This document shows, in pieces, positions 49,301 to 61,105 of a stretch of 64,000 bases of DNA. The notes under the pieces are model-generated. The model was given only the letters and a program-made list of their open reading frames with translations. It had not been told where the DNA came from and searched no databases. Made by a program: the position numbers and the translations under genes. Origin of the DNA: Cloeon dipterum. Its lineage: Eukaryota; Arthropoda; Insecta; Ephemeroptera; Baetidae. The stretch lies in the NCBI RefSeq assembly GCF_949628265.1, contig NC_088789.1, forward strand, positions 18,531,883-18,595,882, given 5' to 3'. Each line of letters starts with the position of its first letter. Within the stretch, counting starts at the first letter, position 1.

Positions 49301-52300
49301 CTCGTTTTTGCAAGACTACTCGACCGAAGAAAAAAAGAGAGAGAAGAAGTGATTGTCCTCTCTTAAGGGAGCATATCACGATTCCACTCACATCCAGCAG
49401 CTCAAGTGGTCGTCGCTTTTTATGCCTGCCTTGTTTTTATTTTTATATTGGGGGCAGTGGAACCTTAAAAAGGATCGAGTTCAGCAACTCGGAGGAGCCG
49501 CTGAAAATCTCGTGGCATGCATCACATAATGCGAATACTCGTTTTGCGATTCTCTGAATTTAGGACAGGTTAATTGGAAATATGCGAGATGAACCTGAGC
49601 TAAAATATATCTATCAGATCCGATTTCAAACCCGATCATCACGATCGATGCCAAGTAAAAAATGTTCATGCATATCGCTTTGAGACACGTGTGCAGTTTA
49701 TTTTAAGAAGAATGCTACCTTATTATTGCGAAAAACCATGTTTAAAACTCACATGTAAAGCGCGAACCGAGGCAGATGCCTCCCACCTGCACCAAGAGGC
49801 GAGTGCAGGCAGACGGCGCGGTCATAAATATATTATTGCAACAAGCAGGGCAGAAAATAATTTATGAACGAGAAATGCAAAAATTTTGCAACCCAAAGGC
49901 GTGTCTTGTCGATTAAAGAACCTATAAACTACCCAAGCAAGCATCGTAGAGGACAATGGGTGAGTGCTCTCGTCTTAGGGGCACCTGCAATTCAAATTAA
50001 TTACTGCAACGATAATTTTATCCGGCGAGTTGGTGTAGTTTGCCGACGTCAAGCTAGAGAGTTCACCTTGAATGGCTGGGGGGATATGCAGTGTGACTAG
50101 TTTGTGATGAAATTGCACGCCGCGATGCAAATAATTTGCAACATATCGCAGCCAATCTTCTCTCGGTAACTGTAGGTCAGTGTGAGTGATCGCCGAGAAA
50201 TTATGTTGTTGTGAAGCCCTTTCTGCCACTGCTGCAGCACAGTGGAAATTGATCCTTAACGCTTGAGTCATTGCACTTCGAAGAGGAACAATGTCAAGTT
50301 GTGGTTCTCCCTCTGCTATGTGATATACTCGCACTTTCATTTAAATTAGGATTTTCAAATGAGATCATGGGATTAATTGTGAGAATGCGCGTACGTGACT
50401 ATGGACCTCGCTGCTTGCTCGTTTGCAGGGTGATTTAAGCTCTGAACAGTCTGAACGAGCGACAAAAGGACTTAATGTTGCAAAAACACGGTTGCAAAAG
50501 CGGATCTTGACTGCTCATCATTAAAAATATAAGTGTGCAATTGCCTCTACGTGAAGCGCAGAGACAAAAACGAGCATGCAGCCTCTCTTCGCTCTTTCAT
50601 ACACATTTTGACCTTCAAGCTCATCCATTTGCTTCGAGAACAAATTTGAATTTGAAACTAACAAAAAAGCAACGCCAAGGTTGATGACCGAAAATGAATC
50701 TCCACATCAAAATGCGACGCGGAGGTGCTAACCTTGCTTTCCGCGCGCAGACAAACAACACAAAAGCGATTGGAGAACGAAAGAAGCTGGGTGCAGATTT
50801 TTTGCCGGTGCTGCTGCGCTTAGCACATAGGTTCTCGCCCGAGGCCAGAGGAAAATTGACGTCCATGTGCAGGCCGTTGAATGGGACCTGACCTTCCGTA
50901 AAGCTGAAAATTCGCCTGGCTGCGTGATGCGAGAGGCCTCAATCAAACAATTATCCACTGGCTAACCGCTGTAACGTGGACTGGCATTTCTCGAACGGAA
51001 ATAACAAATTATTTTTCACGTTGAAGCAAGCTAAAAATACGCGTTGGCCAATGCTATAATAACAGATAAACGCACAAATAATTAATGCACCCTTTGATCT
51101 TCCAGCGTTAGTTTTGCACCAACGACGTCTCTTTTTATTGTTTCTTGTTTAGAATGTAAATGATTTAGCAAGAGACAAAGTCAAACAATTGCAGGTATGA
51201 ATTAAAAGTTATTGCCCATTTGACAGTTTCCTCTTCCCGTCGTGTATGAGATTGTCTTTGAAGTGGCGGAAGTAAGATAGACTCTGCGCGCAACAGGCGC
51301 AAAGTGTTTGTGTGTACAATGAAAAGAGAAGACAATTGAGCAATCCAAAGAGGCAGGCGGGCGTTGATTCAAAGATGATGATAATAGTAACATCGTGTCG
51401 GTCGTTTCGATATTTATGATCGCTCAATTCCTTGCGCCTTTGTATTTATTGCAATCGGCGGCGCAATTTATTATTTCTCCGGTTGGGTCTGACCGCGCGC
51501 GCCATACCTAAAACTAAATACAATCCTTGATAGATCGCCAAGGCCAGCGAGTTCGGCCGCACTCATTTAACTATGAAGCAGCAGCGTTCGCTCGCCCAAA
51601 CAATTGGTCCAACTGGTTGCATACCTCGCCAGGATGCCGCCGCGGCCCGAAAGCACCGCCAGCCGCGTGTCAGTTTGTTGTTTTCTTGTCCCAAAACGCC
51701 GAAACGCCACGGAATATTCGGGAAGGTTGTTGATCTCCTTTGTCAGGGACACGCGCGTCCGAAAACACGAACACGTCGCGTCGGAACAACGGCAGGCCAG
51801 GAGACGCTTCATTAATAAAATTCGCAGGTCTCACTCTAATCACTCATGCGTGTGGACAGACAGGCGCCTTTGTCGGTTGCAATACAAATGCATTTGTTGT
51901 TTTTGGATGTCAGGGAGAAAATATATATTCTTAGATATTAAATAATTAATTTTGAAGCATGCACTAATCTTACTTGCATATATTTTTTTATTAGTATGAA
52001 TGAACCCTCTCAAGGTTCTCTCAGGAGTCAAATTCGTTGACACCAACTCATTTTTTATGGCATGCGATTTTTCTCTTTGAATTAGGGGAATGCAAAATAA
52101 GCACCGCTTTGCTCCTCAGGTATTATTTGCGCCGAGGGGATTAGATGGAAGGAGCACCGCCGATTCATAACGTCTGCGCTAAAGAGCATGGGAATGGTGA
52201 AAATCGGCGGCAGTCGCGACTTGTTGGGAAAGCGCGTCATGGAAGGCGCAGATGAATTTGTCAAGGTCGGCCCATGGTTCACGAATATGCGTTTAAAATA

Positions 52301-54603
52301 TAATAAATTGATTTTGGTACCTTCAGATCATCAAAGAGAAATTCGCTCAAGGTGAAGACGCGATTGATCCTGCGCCGCTTCTCAGTCATACTCTCGGAAG
52401 TTTGGTCTACGATATCGTGTTTGGTAAAAGGTACGAGAGGGACGATGAGACGTGGGTGTGGTTGCAGCATCTGCAGGAGGAGGGGACCAAACTGATTGGT
52501 GTCGCTGGGCCTCTGAATTTTTTGCCATGGTTTAGGTAATTCAACAGACATTCTTAAAACACAACCAGATGATTCAGTAGCTAAAAATTCAATTGTTTGT
52601 TATTTTTTGTTTGTTCGTTATTTTGATCCATCGCTAAGAAGAGATTCATTTTCAAATTTACTCTTTCTTTGGGTTGCTATAAAATTACTACCAGTCCGAA
52701 CTCCATTTCAATGAAAACTACTCAGAAGTCAAAATTTCTTTGAAAAGACGTTAATTTTTATTGCTCTCTTAACAAACAAGTTAAAAGCAAGATTTATCAA
52801 ATATATGAACAAGGGCAATAAAATTACAAGAAGTAACTGCATGAATTAACGCGTGAAACAAAGAAATGATTCGACTTAATGTGCCGCACTTAAAGTCAGT
52901 TAATCAAATATTAGCTGAGAACTTTAACTTTTTTATTTTTAAATCATAATACCAAGACAATCGATGCAATATTTAGCTTAATCGTTAATCAAGTCTAGCA
53001 TTTCAGGCGTTCAAGCAATTCTAACTTTTTGCACTTTTCATTTATTTTATTTTACAGTGCTTTCATGTTCCCATATTCCCTTTTCTTCCCAGATTTATCC
53101 CAAAATTCAGAGACTCGATCAAATTCCTCCTCGACGGCAAAAATAAAACTCACGACCTGTATCGAGAACAGCTCAAGTTTTACCTGGACTCAGGTTTAAT
53201 GGGTGGCGATGCTCATCTGGCTGGTGCCTACCTGAAAGAGGTTGAAGAAAGGACCAAGACAGGGGACGTAAGCACTTTCACCGAGCCCCAGGTGCTGCAC
53301 GCACTCGCGGACATTTTCGGCGCTGGCCTCGACACCACCAACGCCACCCTCAAGTGGTTCTTGCTCTTCATGGCCCTTCACCCCGAAGTGCAGTCGAGAG
53401 TCAAGGCTGAGCTGGACGAAGCCGCACTCGCCAGAGGTAGGACAGTAAATTTTAATAAGTGAGAAAACATATTTTATTTCAAATTGTGAGTGTCTTGTCG
53501 GGCGAGAAATGCTCACTCCGCACCAGTCAATCTGGTTTTGCGCTCTTGATATGTTCATCCAACGTTTGACATGCAGATGAACGCAACCCGAGAATGAGTG
53601 ATTTGTCCTGCTGCCCTTATACCGAAGCTGCCATCTCGGAGACGCAGCGCCTGCGGTCGGTTGTGCCCACTGGAATTCCGCACGGCGCCATTCAGGTACC
53701 CGCTCCTTGCTCTTCTTGACGATGAACCAACTCCTTTTTGCACTCCGAGTCGGCGGCGAGCGAGCCGCAACGCGCCCGCGATCGACTTTTAATAAGGCCT
53801 CGCATTCACGCTCCACTTTAGAGCGTGCGTTTTCATCTAAGCGGGTCAGAATCGGTGCGATTTTGTCCGAAATAAAGCAGCAATCCGTTCCTCTGCTCAA
53901 AAAAGTGATTGATTGTTGCAGGATGTCGAAATCGGAGGCTACACAATTGAAGCGGGCACCATGATCATGCCCTTGCAATGGGCTGTACACACTGACCCAA
54001 AACTGTGGGGAAATGATGTCATGCAGTTTAACCCTGAAAGGTTCCTTAACTCTGACGGAAGAATATCCAAACCTGAATACTTCATGCCATTCCAATCAGG
54101 TACGAAAAGTTAACCTTTACGTGAGTGAAATAGCCTTAACGAAATAACGTTTATTTCCTCGTTAAATACCATTAGCTATTTCAAATATCAACACCTATTC
54201 CTGAAATATTCCCTAAAATTAAAAGGGTTTCTTTATTTCATCGTTAAAGTTTATGTCACATCAAATAGATATTCTATTTATCAAAGTAAAATTGAAATAA
54301 TGCAATTTTAAATTAAATCCTTTTTATGGCTCAGTCTCTCATGCTGTTTTATTACACACGAAAATATTTATAAATCAGTCCTATAATTCGACATTTAATT
54401 AATTTGCTTCAGGAAAACGCGTGTGCCTGGGCGAAGAACTCGGTCGAATGCTCCTCTTTGCGTTCGCCTCAGCCGTCATCTTCAATTTCAGCGTCTCCGT
54501 CGCTGGAGACGAGGATGTGGAGTCTGTGCTGGAAGGCGATTGCGGCATAACGCTGAATCCCAAGGCACACAAGTTGATTTTCAAACCACACCTGCCCATT
54601 TGA
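37322..54603 (+). CDS. phm: CYP306A1 (phantom), ecdysteroid 25-hydroxylase cytochrome P450
   Basis: Seven exons, phases all consistent: 37322-37628, 52120-52265, 52327-52535, 53093-53436, 53577-53695, 53922-54099 and 54413-54603 (TGA), giving 497 residues, the usual P450 length. Landmarks in order: N-terminal membrane anchor MLPVVLCLLLFFWAV, hinge PPGPWGLPLLGYLPF, CYP306-typical GRAPLYLTHGIM, C-helix WKEHR, LQHLQEEGTKLIGV and NFLPWFR, I-helix FGAGLDTTNATLKW, K-helix ETQR, NPERF, and haem loop FQSGKRVCLG with the Cys ligand. The enzyme 25-hydroxylates the ketodiol precursor in ecdysone synthesis, in the endoplasmic reticulum of steroidogenic cells. ATG at 37322 is chosen because the anchor starts directly after it. 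Intron 1 is 14.5 kb while the others are 61-557 bases. The exon 2 donor (AAG|GTCGGC) is weak but is fixed by homology and phase. CYP18A1 lies convergent next door. Confidence 0.95.
45467..45527. repeat. Inverted repeat: 25-base arms with one mismatch, 11-base loop
   Basis: Left arm 45467-45491 and right arm 45503-45527 pair along 18 uninterrupted bases next to the loop, then one mismatch, then six more pairs. The pairing stops on both sides beyond that. The arms are AT-rich. In RNA this would be a stable hairpin, of a size near the low end for pre-miRNAs; a MITE remnant or a replication-slippage product is equally possible. Confidence 0.85.
47398..47446 (+). ncRNA. Hammerhead-ribozyme-like core (probably inactive)
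   Basis: CTGATGA (47404-47410), a GG..CC closed stem II, and CGAAA (47423-47427) match the hammerhead core. They are followed by a short stem III, CAG(CTGA)CTG (47428-47437), and a segment CAGT (47440-47443) that pairs with ACTG before the core (stem I). This is the type I order with a minimal stem III, as in hammerheads of retroelements. The base that should be U before the cleavage position is C (47438), so self-cleavage is doubtful. A related but more decayed copy is at 7001-7040 (33 of 40 bases equal by eye). Confidence 0.4.
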
Positions 54604-54722
54604 TTGCATTCACCGGCCGACGACACATAAATCCTCATAAAAACGTCTGCAGTGCTGGGGACTTACAAGCGAAAAAAATGTTCCGCGCACTTTCCGAAAT
54701 GCACTTCATGTAGAGCGCCGAA

Positions 54723-54732
54723 AATAAATAAA
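54723..54732 (+). terminator. Phantom polyadenylation signal (two overlapping AATAAA)
   Basis: Two overlapping AATAAA hexamers begin 120 bases past the phantom stop codon. Confidence 0.65.
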
Positions 54733-57700
54733 TCAGAACTTAATTGAATGTCATAACAGTTTCAGGAAATCATATTTCAGCACCTCTAAAGCGGTTTTAA
54801 GCGGTTTCACGCGCCGACTTTATGGCCGCGCCGCTGCGATTTCCACACTTTGACAGGTCTATTTTTCGCCCAAGCAGCATTTTGCACGCCTCACGTACAT
54901 TTTTCTCTCTCTGAATACCACCCAACTGCCGAATTGAAATTTAGAGTGGTTAATATTTCGGGTTTGCTCCTCCCAAATGTTTTCATCCGAAAGCGTCCGC
55001 CGCAGTTGTTGCAAGCATTGAAGTTCACCTCGTGTCGGATCGAGAAAATCTGCAAAAAGCTGACAGTCCGGCTGAACCTGTTAGGGTCACTCTTGTTCTT
55101 TTTGTCTAATTAAAGAAATGGCTTCATTAAAACGCCACACAAACTGCGCTGCCGGCCGCTCAATTCGCGCCGATATAATTCCTATCAGTGCGCGGCGAGT
55201 GGCCTTCACATTTTATTCGAATACGCGCCAGGCGACAATCTCGTCGGCAGCAGAAAACACACACACACGCACGGCTCTCTCGCGCAAATCGCGTCTTAAA
55301 CTTGCAGCTGGATTTTTATTCATAAATTTTAGAGTCAAGCCTCTTTTTTCAATGGAATTTCTGCAACTGAACTTGTTTCTCGGCTCAAGGCGAGAAGAAA
55401 ATGCTGCACATGAGACATCGATTTTTTTTAGCTCGCTTTTCTGCGCAGCTGGCAAAACGAATGTTAGTTCATTTATCTGCGTCGTCTAGGCTAACCATCT
55501 TGAGCCATATTTGCTTTCGTTAGCGGTGGCGGCGTGATATTAAATGTCATCTGCGTGTACACTATGTCAAGTTGAGAGAGACTTTCACTGGAAAAAGCAC
55601 TGCCCGTATGACAACACTCAATTAATCCGCGCGCCGCGCCGATCACCGCACTCGGCTGCTGCGGTATTTACGATTTGTGTTCACACGTACCAATATTGAA
55701 CGAACCGCTCGATAGTCTGAGCATATTGACACTGCACTCAAAGATTGGTCTGATGGAAAATAGCCGGCGGCAAAGGGAAAAACGCCCTTATTGAAGCGAT
55801 TCCACCACCTGCCACGCGATGGAGTGAATGGTAAAGCATTTAATTATTTTTTCCCTGTCACCTACTTGCGAAGCCAGGGAATTCCCTGCTGGCTGACTTG
55901 TCGTTTGAATTTCGAAGATCGATTTCTAGATTTTATGCAGATGTTGAAATGTGGCTAATTGAAAAGCTCTCAGCTCGTTGAAATGACATGTGTAGCGCGC
56001 TGTATCGAAAGAGTCATCTGATGCAGAAAAGGCCGACGATCGAAAAGGTGGAGTACACTATTTTTTACGATTTAGCCTTGATCGAGAGTTGAACCTGGGC
56101 CTCTTCGCACTTCATGTTGTAATAATGAGAATAATAAATAATGCCAGGTTAAGCCGCTGTCGCACCTACGTGCTGTTGTACGTATGATTATTGTACGTGC
56201 ACCTTCCAAGTGGGAGAGTTGCGCCATCGCTCATTACCACCGTGTCATTATAACGTATATTGTTGTCATTTGTACGAGTGTTATATAAAGCGGAATGGGC
56301 GCAGGACGAGTCAGCGCGCTGAGCAACATTGTTCAATCTGCACCATCATCGCGCGCGTCTCGTAGTTTTTGCATCCGCGGATAGTAAGTGAGCTCGCAAA
56401 CATTGTCTGCTGTGTCCTCTTGTTTGGAAAAGAGAAGGCGCGAAATGCGTTGCGAAACTGCAAATACACCATGACTTTTTGTTGATTGAAAATATTATCG
56501 AATATCTGGGTAGACTTGAAATCATACATGAGGAATATTTTATTTTTATTTTCTTTATTGTTCTTGCAGTGTGTTTGCTGCACTTAATAATTAAAAATCT
56601 TTCTTTGTTTTACATAGTTATTTACATTGCGTTAGCCAAAGTGGTTACAATTCCGATATGGTCGTAAATTTAGTACAAAAATTCAATGGCATTGCTCAAA
56701 ATTCCAGGAATATAATTTACATTGGTTCAAATCGAAGGATATCAAAGTTGTGTATACGTGTTCGTGAGAGTGCGTGTGTGTGCGTGTGTAATTCCTTTGC
56801 TCGCATCAATAAATAACATACACAAGATCAGTATTGAAAATTTGTACTAAGCGTCCACCAAGCCATTATGTATAACAATTGAGAGGATTTCTTTTGCAAT
56901 ATCGAGGATACAAAAATACTATTTTCGCTACTGGCTGATGCGAAAAGACGGATAAAAACACGTATAAAAATATGGAACCCCTGAAATGTGTTATGATATT
57001 GCTTTCGTTTGAAATGGACTGGTTGTGCGTGAAACATCAAAACTCGTCCTGACTTTAACAATGTAAAAAGTATGCCAACACTTCAATTTCAACAAAATTG
57101 AGATTCTACGCTCGTCTTGGCGGTAACTGATGTCATCAGTGAACATAATAACTTACTAAAAATAAACGATTCAACCAAGAATCACTATAATACAAAGACA
57201 TCACAAAATGGACATGGAAAATACGTCACTCTCAATGAGATGAAATAGGTGGGTGTGCGTACTTAATTAATTCTTAGCTCTCCTCTGTTCATTATAAAAT
57301 GGTACAAATTGAAACAGACAAAGGCAGGCGCACCACTTTCAATCCATTGAAAACCATCAAATTGAAAAAAATGCTTCTCTGACTAGTTAACTTGCATTTT
57401 CCTGTGAATTTACGATTTAAAAAGAAAGGACTATATGCCCCGCTAAATTGTGTAATATAATTGAAAAAACCTGTGGTAGCAGCTGCTTTGTCGGTTTAAA
57501 AAGGTTTACTCGCGGTGACTTGCTAGTTTAGGATTGTGCGGTATTATTTACATGAAAATGCTTGAACACTAACAGGAAATAATATTACACAGCCAACAAT
57601 TGAAATTCTTTCGACGTAAGTGTGGAGTGTAAAAATGAAAACGTTGGCCTTGCAAGATAAGAGAGTTCGTCCGCCAGTCACAAACACTTTATAGCGTAGT

Positions 57701-58052
57701 GTTCTTCACAATCGGGGCCGCAAAAATGTGAGAGTGATATATGGCACATAAATCCTAGACAACGACTTCGATTTTAATATTACATGGGAACTTGAGCAAA
57801 TTCTACATCTGAGAATCTCCCGCGCAGTTGGCAAATTTACCTTGTTTTCTTTTTTTTAAAAAATGCAAATGCTGTACGAATGCATGAGTTTTCTTTGTAG
57901 TGCGTATAACCTAGCCTATATTTACAGTAAAGCACATAGTCGGTACATGAACTGTCACGTTGATGTAATCAATTACAATAGTTAAACACGACAATCGAGG
58001 AACTTTGTAGCGAAAAAGGAGGGTAGATTCGAAAATCTTTAATGTCTCTCAC
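54733..58052. other. Spacer between the convergent phantom and CYP18A1 genes
   Basis: About 3.3 kb of noncoding sequence, GC-richer near 54.8-55.7 kb and AT-rich after that. A short ACAC/CACAC-rich patch is at 55258-55272 and a TG-rich one at 56771-56787. Open frames here show no family motif. Confidence 0.6.
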
Positions 58053-60672
58053 TTACTGACTACCAGCACTTCGGAGTTTGCTAGTTGCAGCAATGAGGAA
58101 GTCAAAATCACCCGTTCTTCTCTGCAAGCAAACCTGCAGACAAATAAACCAGACTGTCAGATGGGATTGCTCGATCGGAAATTTTACTTTTCTCGGGCCG
58201 AAAATAGAAAAAGTGACACCTACCTTAAAGCTGTCGGGTGTAATGGTGACACCTTCGTTGCCGTCGAGATTGGGCAGAGGCGCGCCCTCAGGCAGTTTGA
58301 TATCAAAAGTGTGCACCAGCGACGAGGCGAAAAGGAAGAGCTCCATGCGAGCGAGAACATCGCCAAGGCACATTCTGCGACCTGTAACACGAATGAAAAG
58401 CGGTTTAGAATCAGAGCTCGCTAGTTTGTTTTGTAGAAAGTAGGAGAAATTGAACGCAAGGCAAGCCACACTCACCAACTCCGAAAGGCATGAAGAACTC
58501 GGGTTTAACGACCTTGCCCTCGGCGTTGAGGAACCTGGTGGGGTTGAACTGCTCAGGGGCTTCCCACAGGTTCGGGTCCATGTGGACGGCGGACAGCTGA
58601 GGGATGATGTGGGAGTCCTTCGGGATGAAATGACCATCAAGTTCTAAATCCCTGCGACAGAAAAATATTCCGTTAACAATGCCCAAAAATTATAAGATGC
58701 AAAAAAATCAGAATAATCGCTAGAAAAAAATACTTACTTCGTGGTTGCGTGAGTGGTGCCGAGCGGGACGATGGAGGAAATGCGGAGGACTTCGTTGATT
58801 ACGCACTCGGTGTACGGGAGGAACGCCTGGTCGGAAAGCTGAGGCAAGCGTTCGCGGCCGACGACAGCATCCAACTCATCCTGCATTCTCTTCAAGACGC
58901 CAGGGTTGTGCAGCATGTACACGACGTACCACAGCAGGGTCGTCTTGATTGTCTCCATGCCGGCAGAGTAGATGTCGCCGATGATCTGTTGCATCTGGCG
59001 GTCTGAAATTGAACGTTGCATTTAGAAATTTTCGCCCAATTTCAAGGGAAAAATTTACGTACCGCAGTCTTTGCCGCAGAACAAAATGCGTCCTTCCGAT
59101 TCAGCTTTTTTGATTTCGAGCAGGTAGGTGTCGATGAGATCGCGCATGTGCTCGGGATCGAATGTGTCGCGATGCTGGTTGACCATTTCTTGGAAGAAAC
59201 CACCCATTTCCTCCTTATTCTGAGAATTTAAATGGGAGTTAGAACAAATATTTTAAATCAGGCTGAAATGTATTTTTGGGGTTTGGTGCACAATTTACCT
59301 GCTCGATTTTCTTGCAGGCCGAGTTGAAGCCAGGCAGATGACGCAGGAAGGGGAAGTCACCGACCATCATCACGTTGCTGAAGAGCTTGAACCCTTCCTC
59401 GATAAGCTCCGTGAATCTGATAAAGCGCGGATCATCTTGCTTGAAACGAACGCTCATCAGCAGCGAGCAGATAACATTCGTAATGGCCAGCGAGAACGGA
59501 GCGTTCAGGTCGGTCGGCTCAGACTCAGTCTTGGCCAGGTTGCGCAGAAGGCTTTCGACCTCACCCTGAGAAAAAAAATTGAAAAAATTATTTAAAAAAT
59601 TCTACCCTTTTTCCAATCTCAAACGCGAATAAAATAGAAAATCGAAATTCTGCTCACCATGATGCGGGTCTCCATTTTTTCTTTTCCGGAACCGAACAGC
59701 TTCATGCCGAAGGTGCGGAGCTGGTCGTGGAGGAAACGACGTTGGCTCTTCCACATCTGGCCCTCAGAGTTGATAATGCCTGCAACAAGAATCGAGCGGC
59801 TCGTTTAAGCGAACGGAGCAGGCAGCCTACGAGGTAGGCAACTGTTTGGACGGATGTGCGCGCCGCGGCTGCATAAGCCGAGCAGTCGATTTTGGGAAAA
59901 CTGGCGGCGAGCTGAACGCGCGATTTTTCGCTGTCATTCACTTTCTATTGAAGGCATTGCGTGCTGCCACTGATTGCCCAGCATGCGTACTGAATCCAAA
60001 TCAATCGGCCAAAGTGACCTAAAAGCGCACGGGATTCGCTCACGAGACTAACGCGCGTGGCGGCATAAGTGGCGCTAATTCGCGGCCGCCACCACCGCCG
60101 CCGCGCAAAATTTTCAGCATTCTAAAAAAGCAGCCGTAGCTAATAAAGAAAAACATGCGGCAGCGGCCGATTGCGTTATTTGCCTACAGGTAGGTGCTTG
60201 ACGCAGAAAGAAAGCTAGCGCAGCGGCGGCGGCGGCGGCGGCGGCTGTTTGTGCGGTTTGCGAAATAATAAATAAATATTTACTGCTTACCGTAATTCTG
60301 GATCAGGTAGCTGAACCCAGAGCTCGGCCGCCCGGTGAACTCCTCCCTCTTGAAGGCCTGTCGGATGGTCAGGTAGTCGCTGAGCACAACCACCAGTTTC
60401 CTGCCGATGCGGATGGAGCAGGTGGAACCGAACTTCTTGGCCATAGCCTTGTAAAACTCCTTGGTCGGCGGCAGGAAGTTGAGGAGGCTCGAGGAGCCCA
60501 GGAGCGGATAGCCCCAAGGGCCAGGGGGCAGACGGCGCTCCTTGTTGATGAACTGGACCAAGTACACCATCGAGACGACAACGAAGAAAACGAGCAGCGA
60601 CGGCCAGATTTCGATGTGCCCGCTGGTGTCTATTCGCAGGAGCCAGTTGTAGATGAACTCGCTGAACACCAT
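58053..60672 (-). CDS. Cyp18a1: CYP18A1, ecdysteroid 26-hydroxylase cytochrome P450
   Basis: Eight exons on the - strand, phases all consistent: 60672-60291, 59779-59658, 59565-59299, 59219-59063, 59002-58738, 58651-58476, 58381-58224 and 58133-58053 (TAA), giving 535 residues. Landmarks: membrane anchor WPSLLVFFVVVSMVYLVQFI, hinge RLPPGPWGYPLLG, EEFTGRP, GIINSEGQMWKSQRRFLHDQL (C-helix WxxxR; cited in part), I-helix SAGMETIKTTLLW, K-helix EVLR, SSIVPLGTTHATTKD, NPTRF, and haem loop FGVGRRMCLG followed by DVLARMELFLFASSLVHTFD. These match the CYP18A1 family closely. The enzyme inactivates 20-hydroxyecdysone by 26-hydroxylation and further oxidation, in the endoplasmic reticulum, and helps end each hormone pulse. 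All introns are short (61-511 bases), unlike the neighbouring phantom intron 1. Confidence 0.96.
59780..60290 (-). other. CYP18A1 intron 1, 511 bases
   Basis: GC-rich intron between G|GTAAGC and TTGCAG|GC (phase 1). It has a (GCG)n repeat and GCCGCC-rich patches, but no coding sequence. Confidence 0.85.
60223..60245. repeat. (GCG)n microsatellite in CYP18A1 intron 1
   Basis: Nearly eight GCG units inside the GC-rich first intron. Being intronic, it does not change the protein. Confidence 0.9.
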
Positions 60673-61098
60673 TGTGTCTGCGTGCAGGGTGACTTGCCGT
60701 GCGAGTGGTCGAGACGAGACTGCTGCTCTAATCGGTCTGGCTGGTGGTGACTTCGTGTCCCTGAGGACAGCGCTTCGCGGCTGACTCCAAGGTGGGGGTA
60801 TTTCACTTCACTCGGAGCAGCACTCGCCGCAAACAGTAGTGTCGAGTGTGCAGTGTGCAGTGTGTGTGTGTGGTGTGTAATAATTCTCTGTGGCGCGCGC
60901 GGCTAGGCTAGTAGTGCTGTCAGTGGGAGAGAAACTGGGACACCAAACACACTCGCCGGTTGGTTATTCGCAGGCTCTCAGGTTCGCTCGGAGTGTCTGT
61001 CTGCTCGGACGAACGCGCCAAGCGTGTGTGTGAGTGAGTGAGTCTCTCGCGGGAGGCTGCTAAGTAAGCATTAATGCTCCCCACCTTCGTGACCACTG

Positions 61099-61105
61099 TT
61101 TTATA
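61099..61105 (-). promoter_or_regulatory. Candidate TATA box of CYP18A1
   Basis: TATAAAA on the - strand about 430 bases upstream of the ATG. It would imply a start site near 61075 and a 5' UTR of about 400 bases, unless a 5' UTR intron is present. The region is GC-rich with TG repeats (60844-60876), as is common around promoters. Confidence 0.45.

Larger units (their letters stand above)
37629..52119 (+). other. Phantom intron 1, 14.5 kb
   Basis: Donor G|GTGAGA and acceptor CTCCTCAG|GT. It has no recognisable gene on either strand. A GC-richer block runs from about 46.3 to 51.8 kb and contains several unbroken frames of 120-135 codons, none with family motifs. It also contains the 25-base-arm hairpin at 45.5 kb and the hammerhead-like core at 47.4 kb. 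Such a long first intron often carries enhancers. Confidence 0.8.

Noticed and set aside
49975-50340. 121-codon open frame on the - strand in phantom intron 1
   Set aside because: It looks moderately protein-like but has no recognisable motif; frames of this length recur elsewhere in the window by chance (for example near 15532 and 41340).
53196-54095. 299-codon open frame on the - strand across phantom exons and introns
   Set aside because: It lies antisense to exons with verified P450 motifs, runs through their introns, and has no recognisable domain. It is a shadow of the phantom coding sequence.
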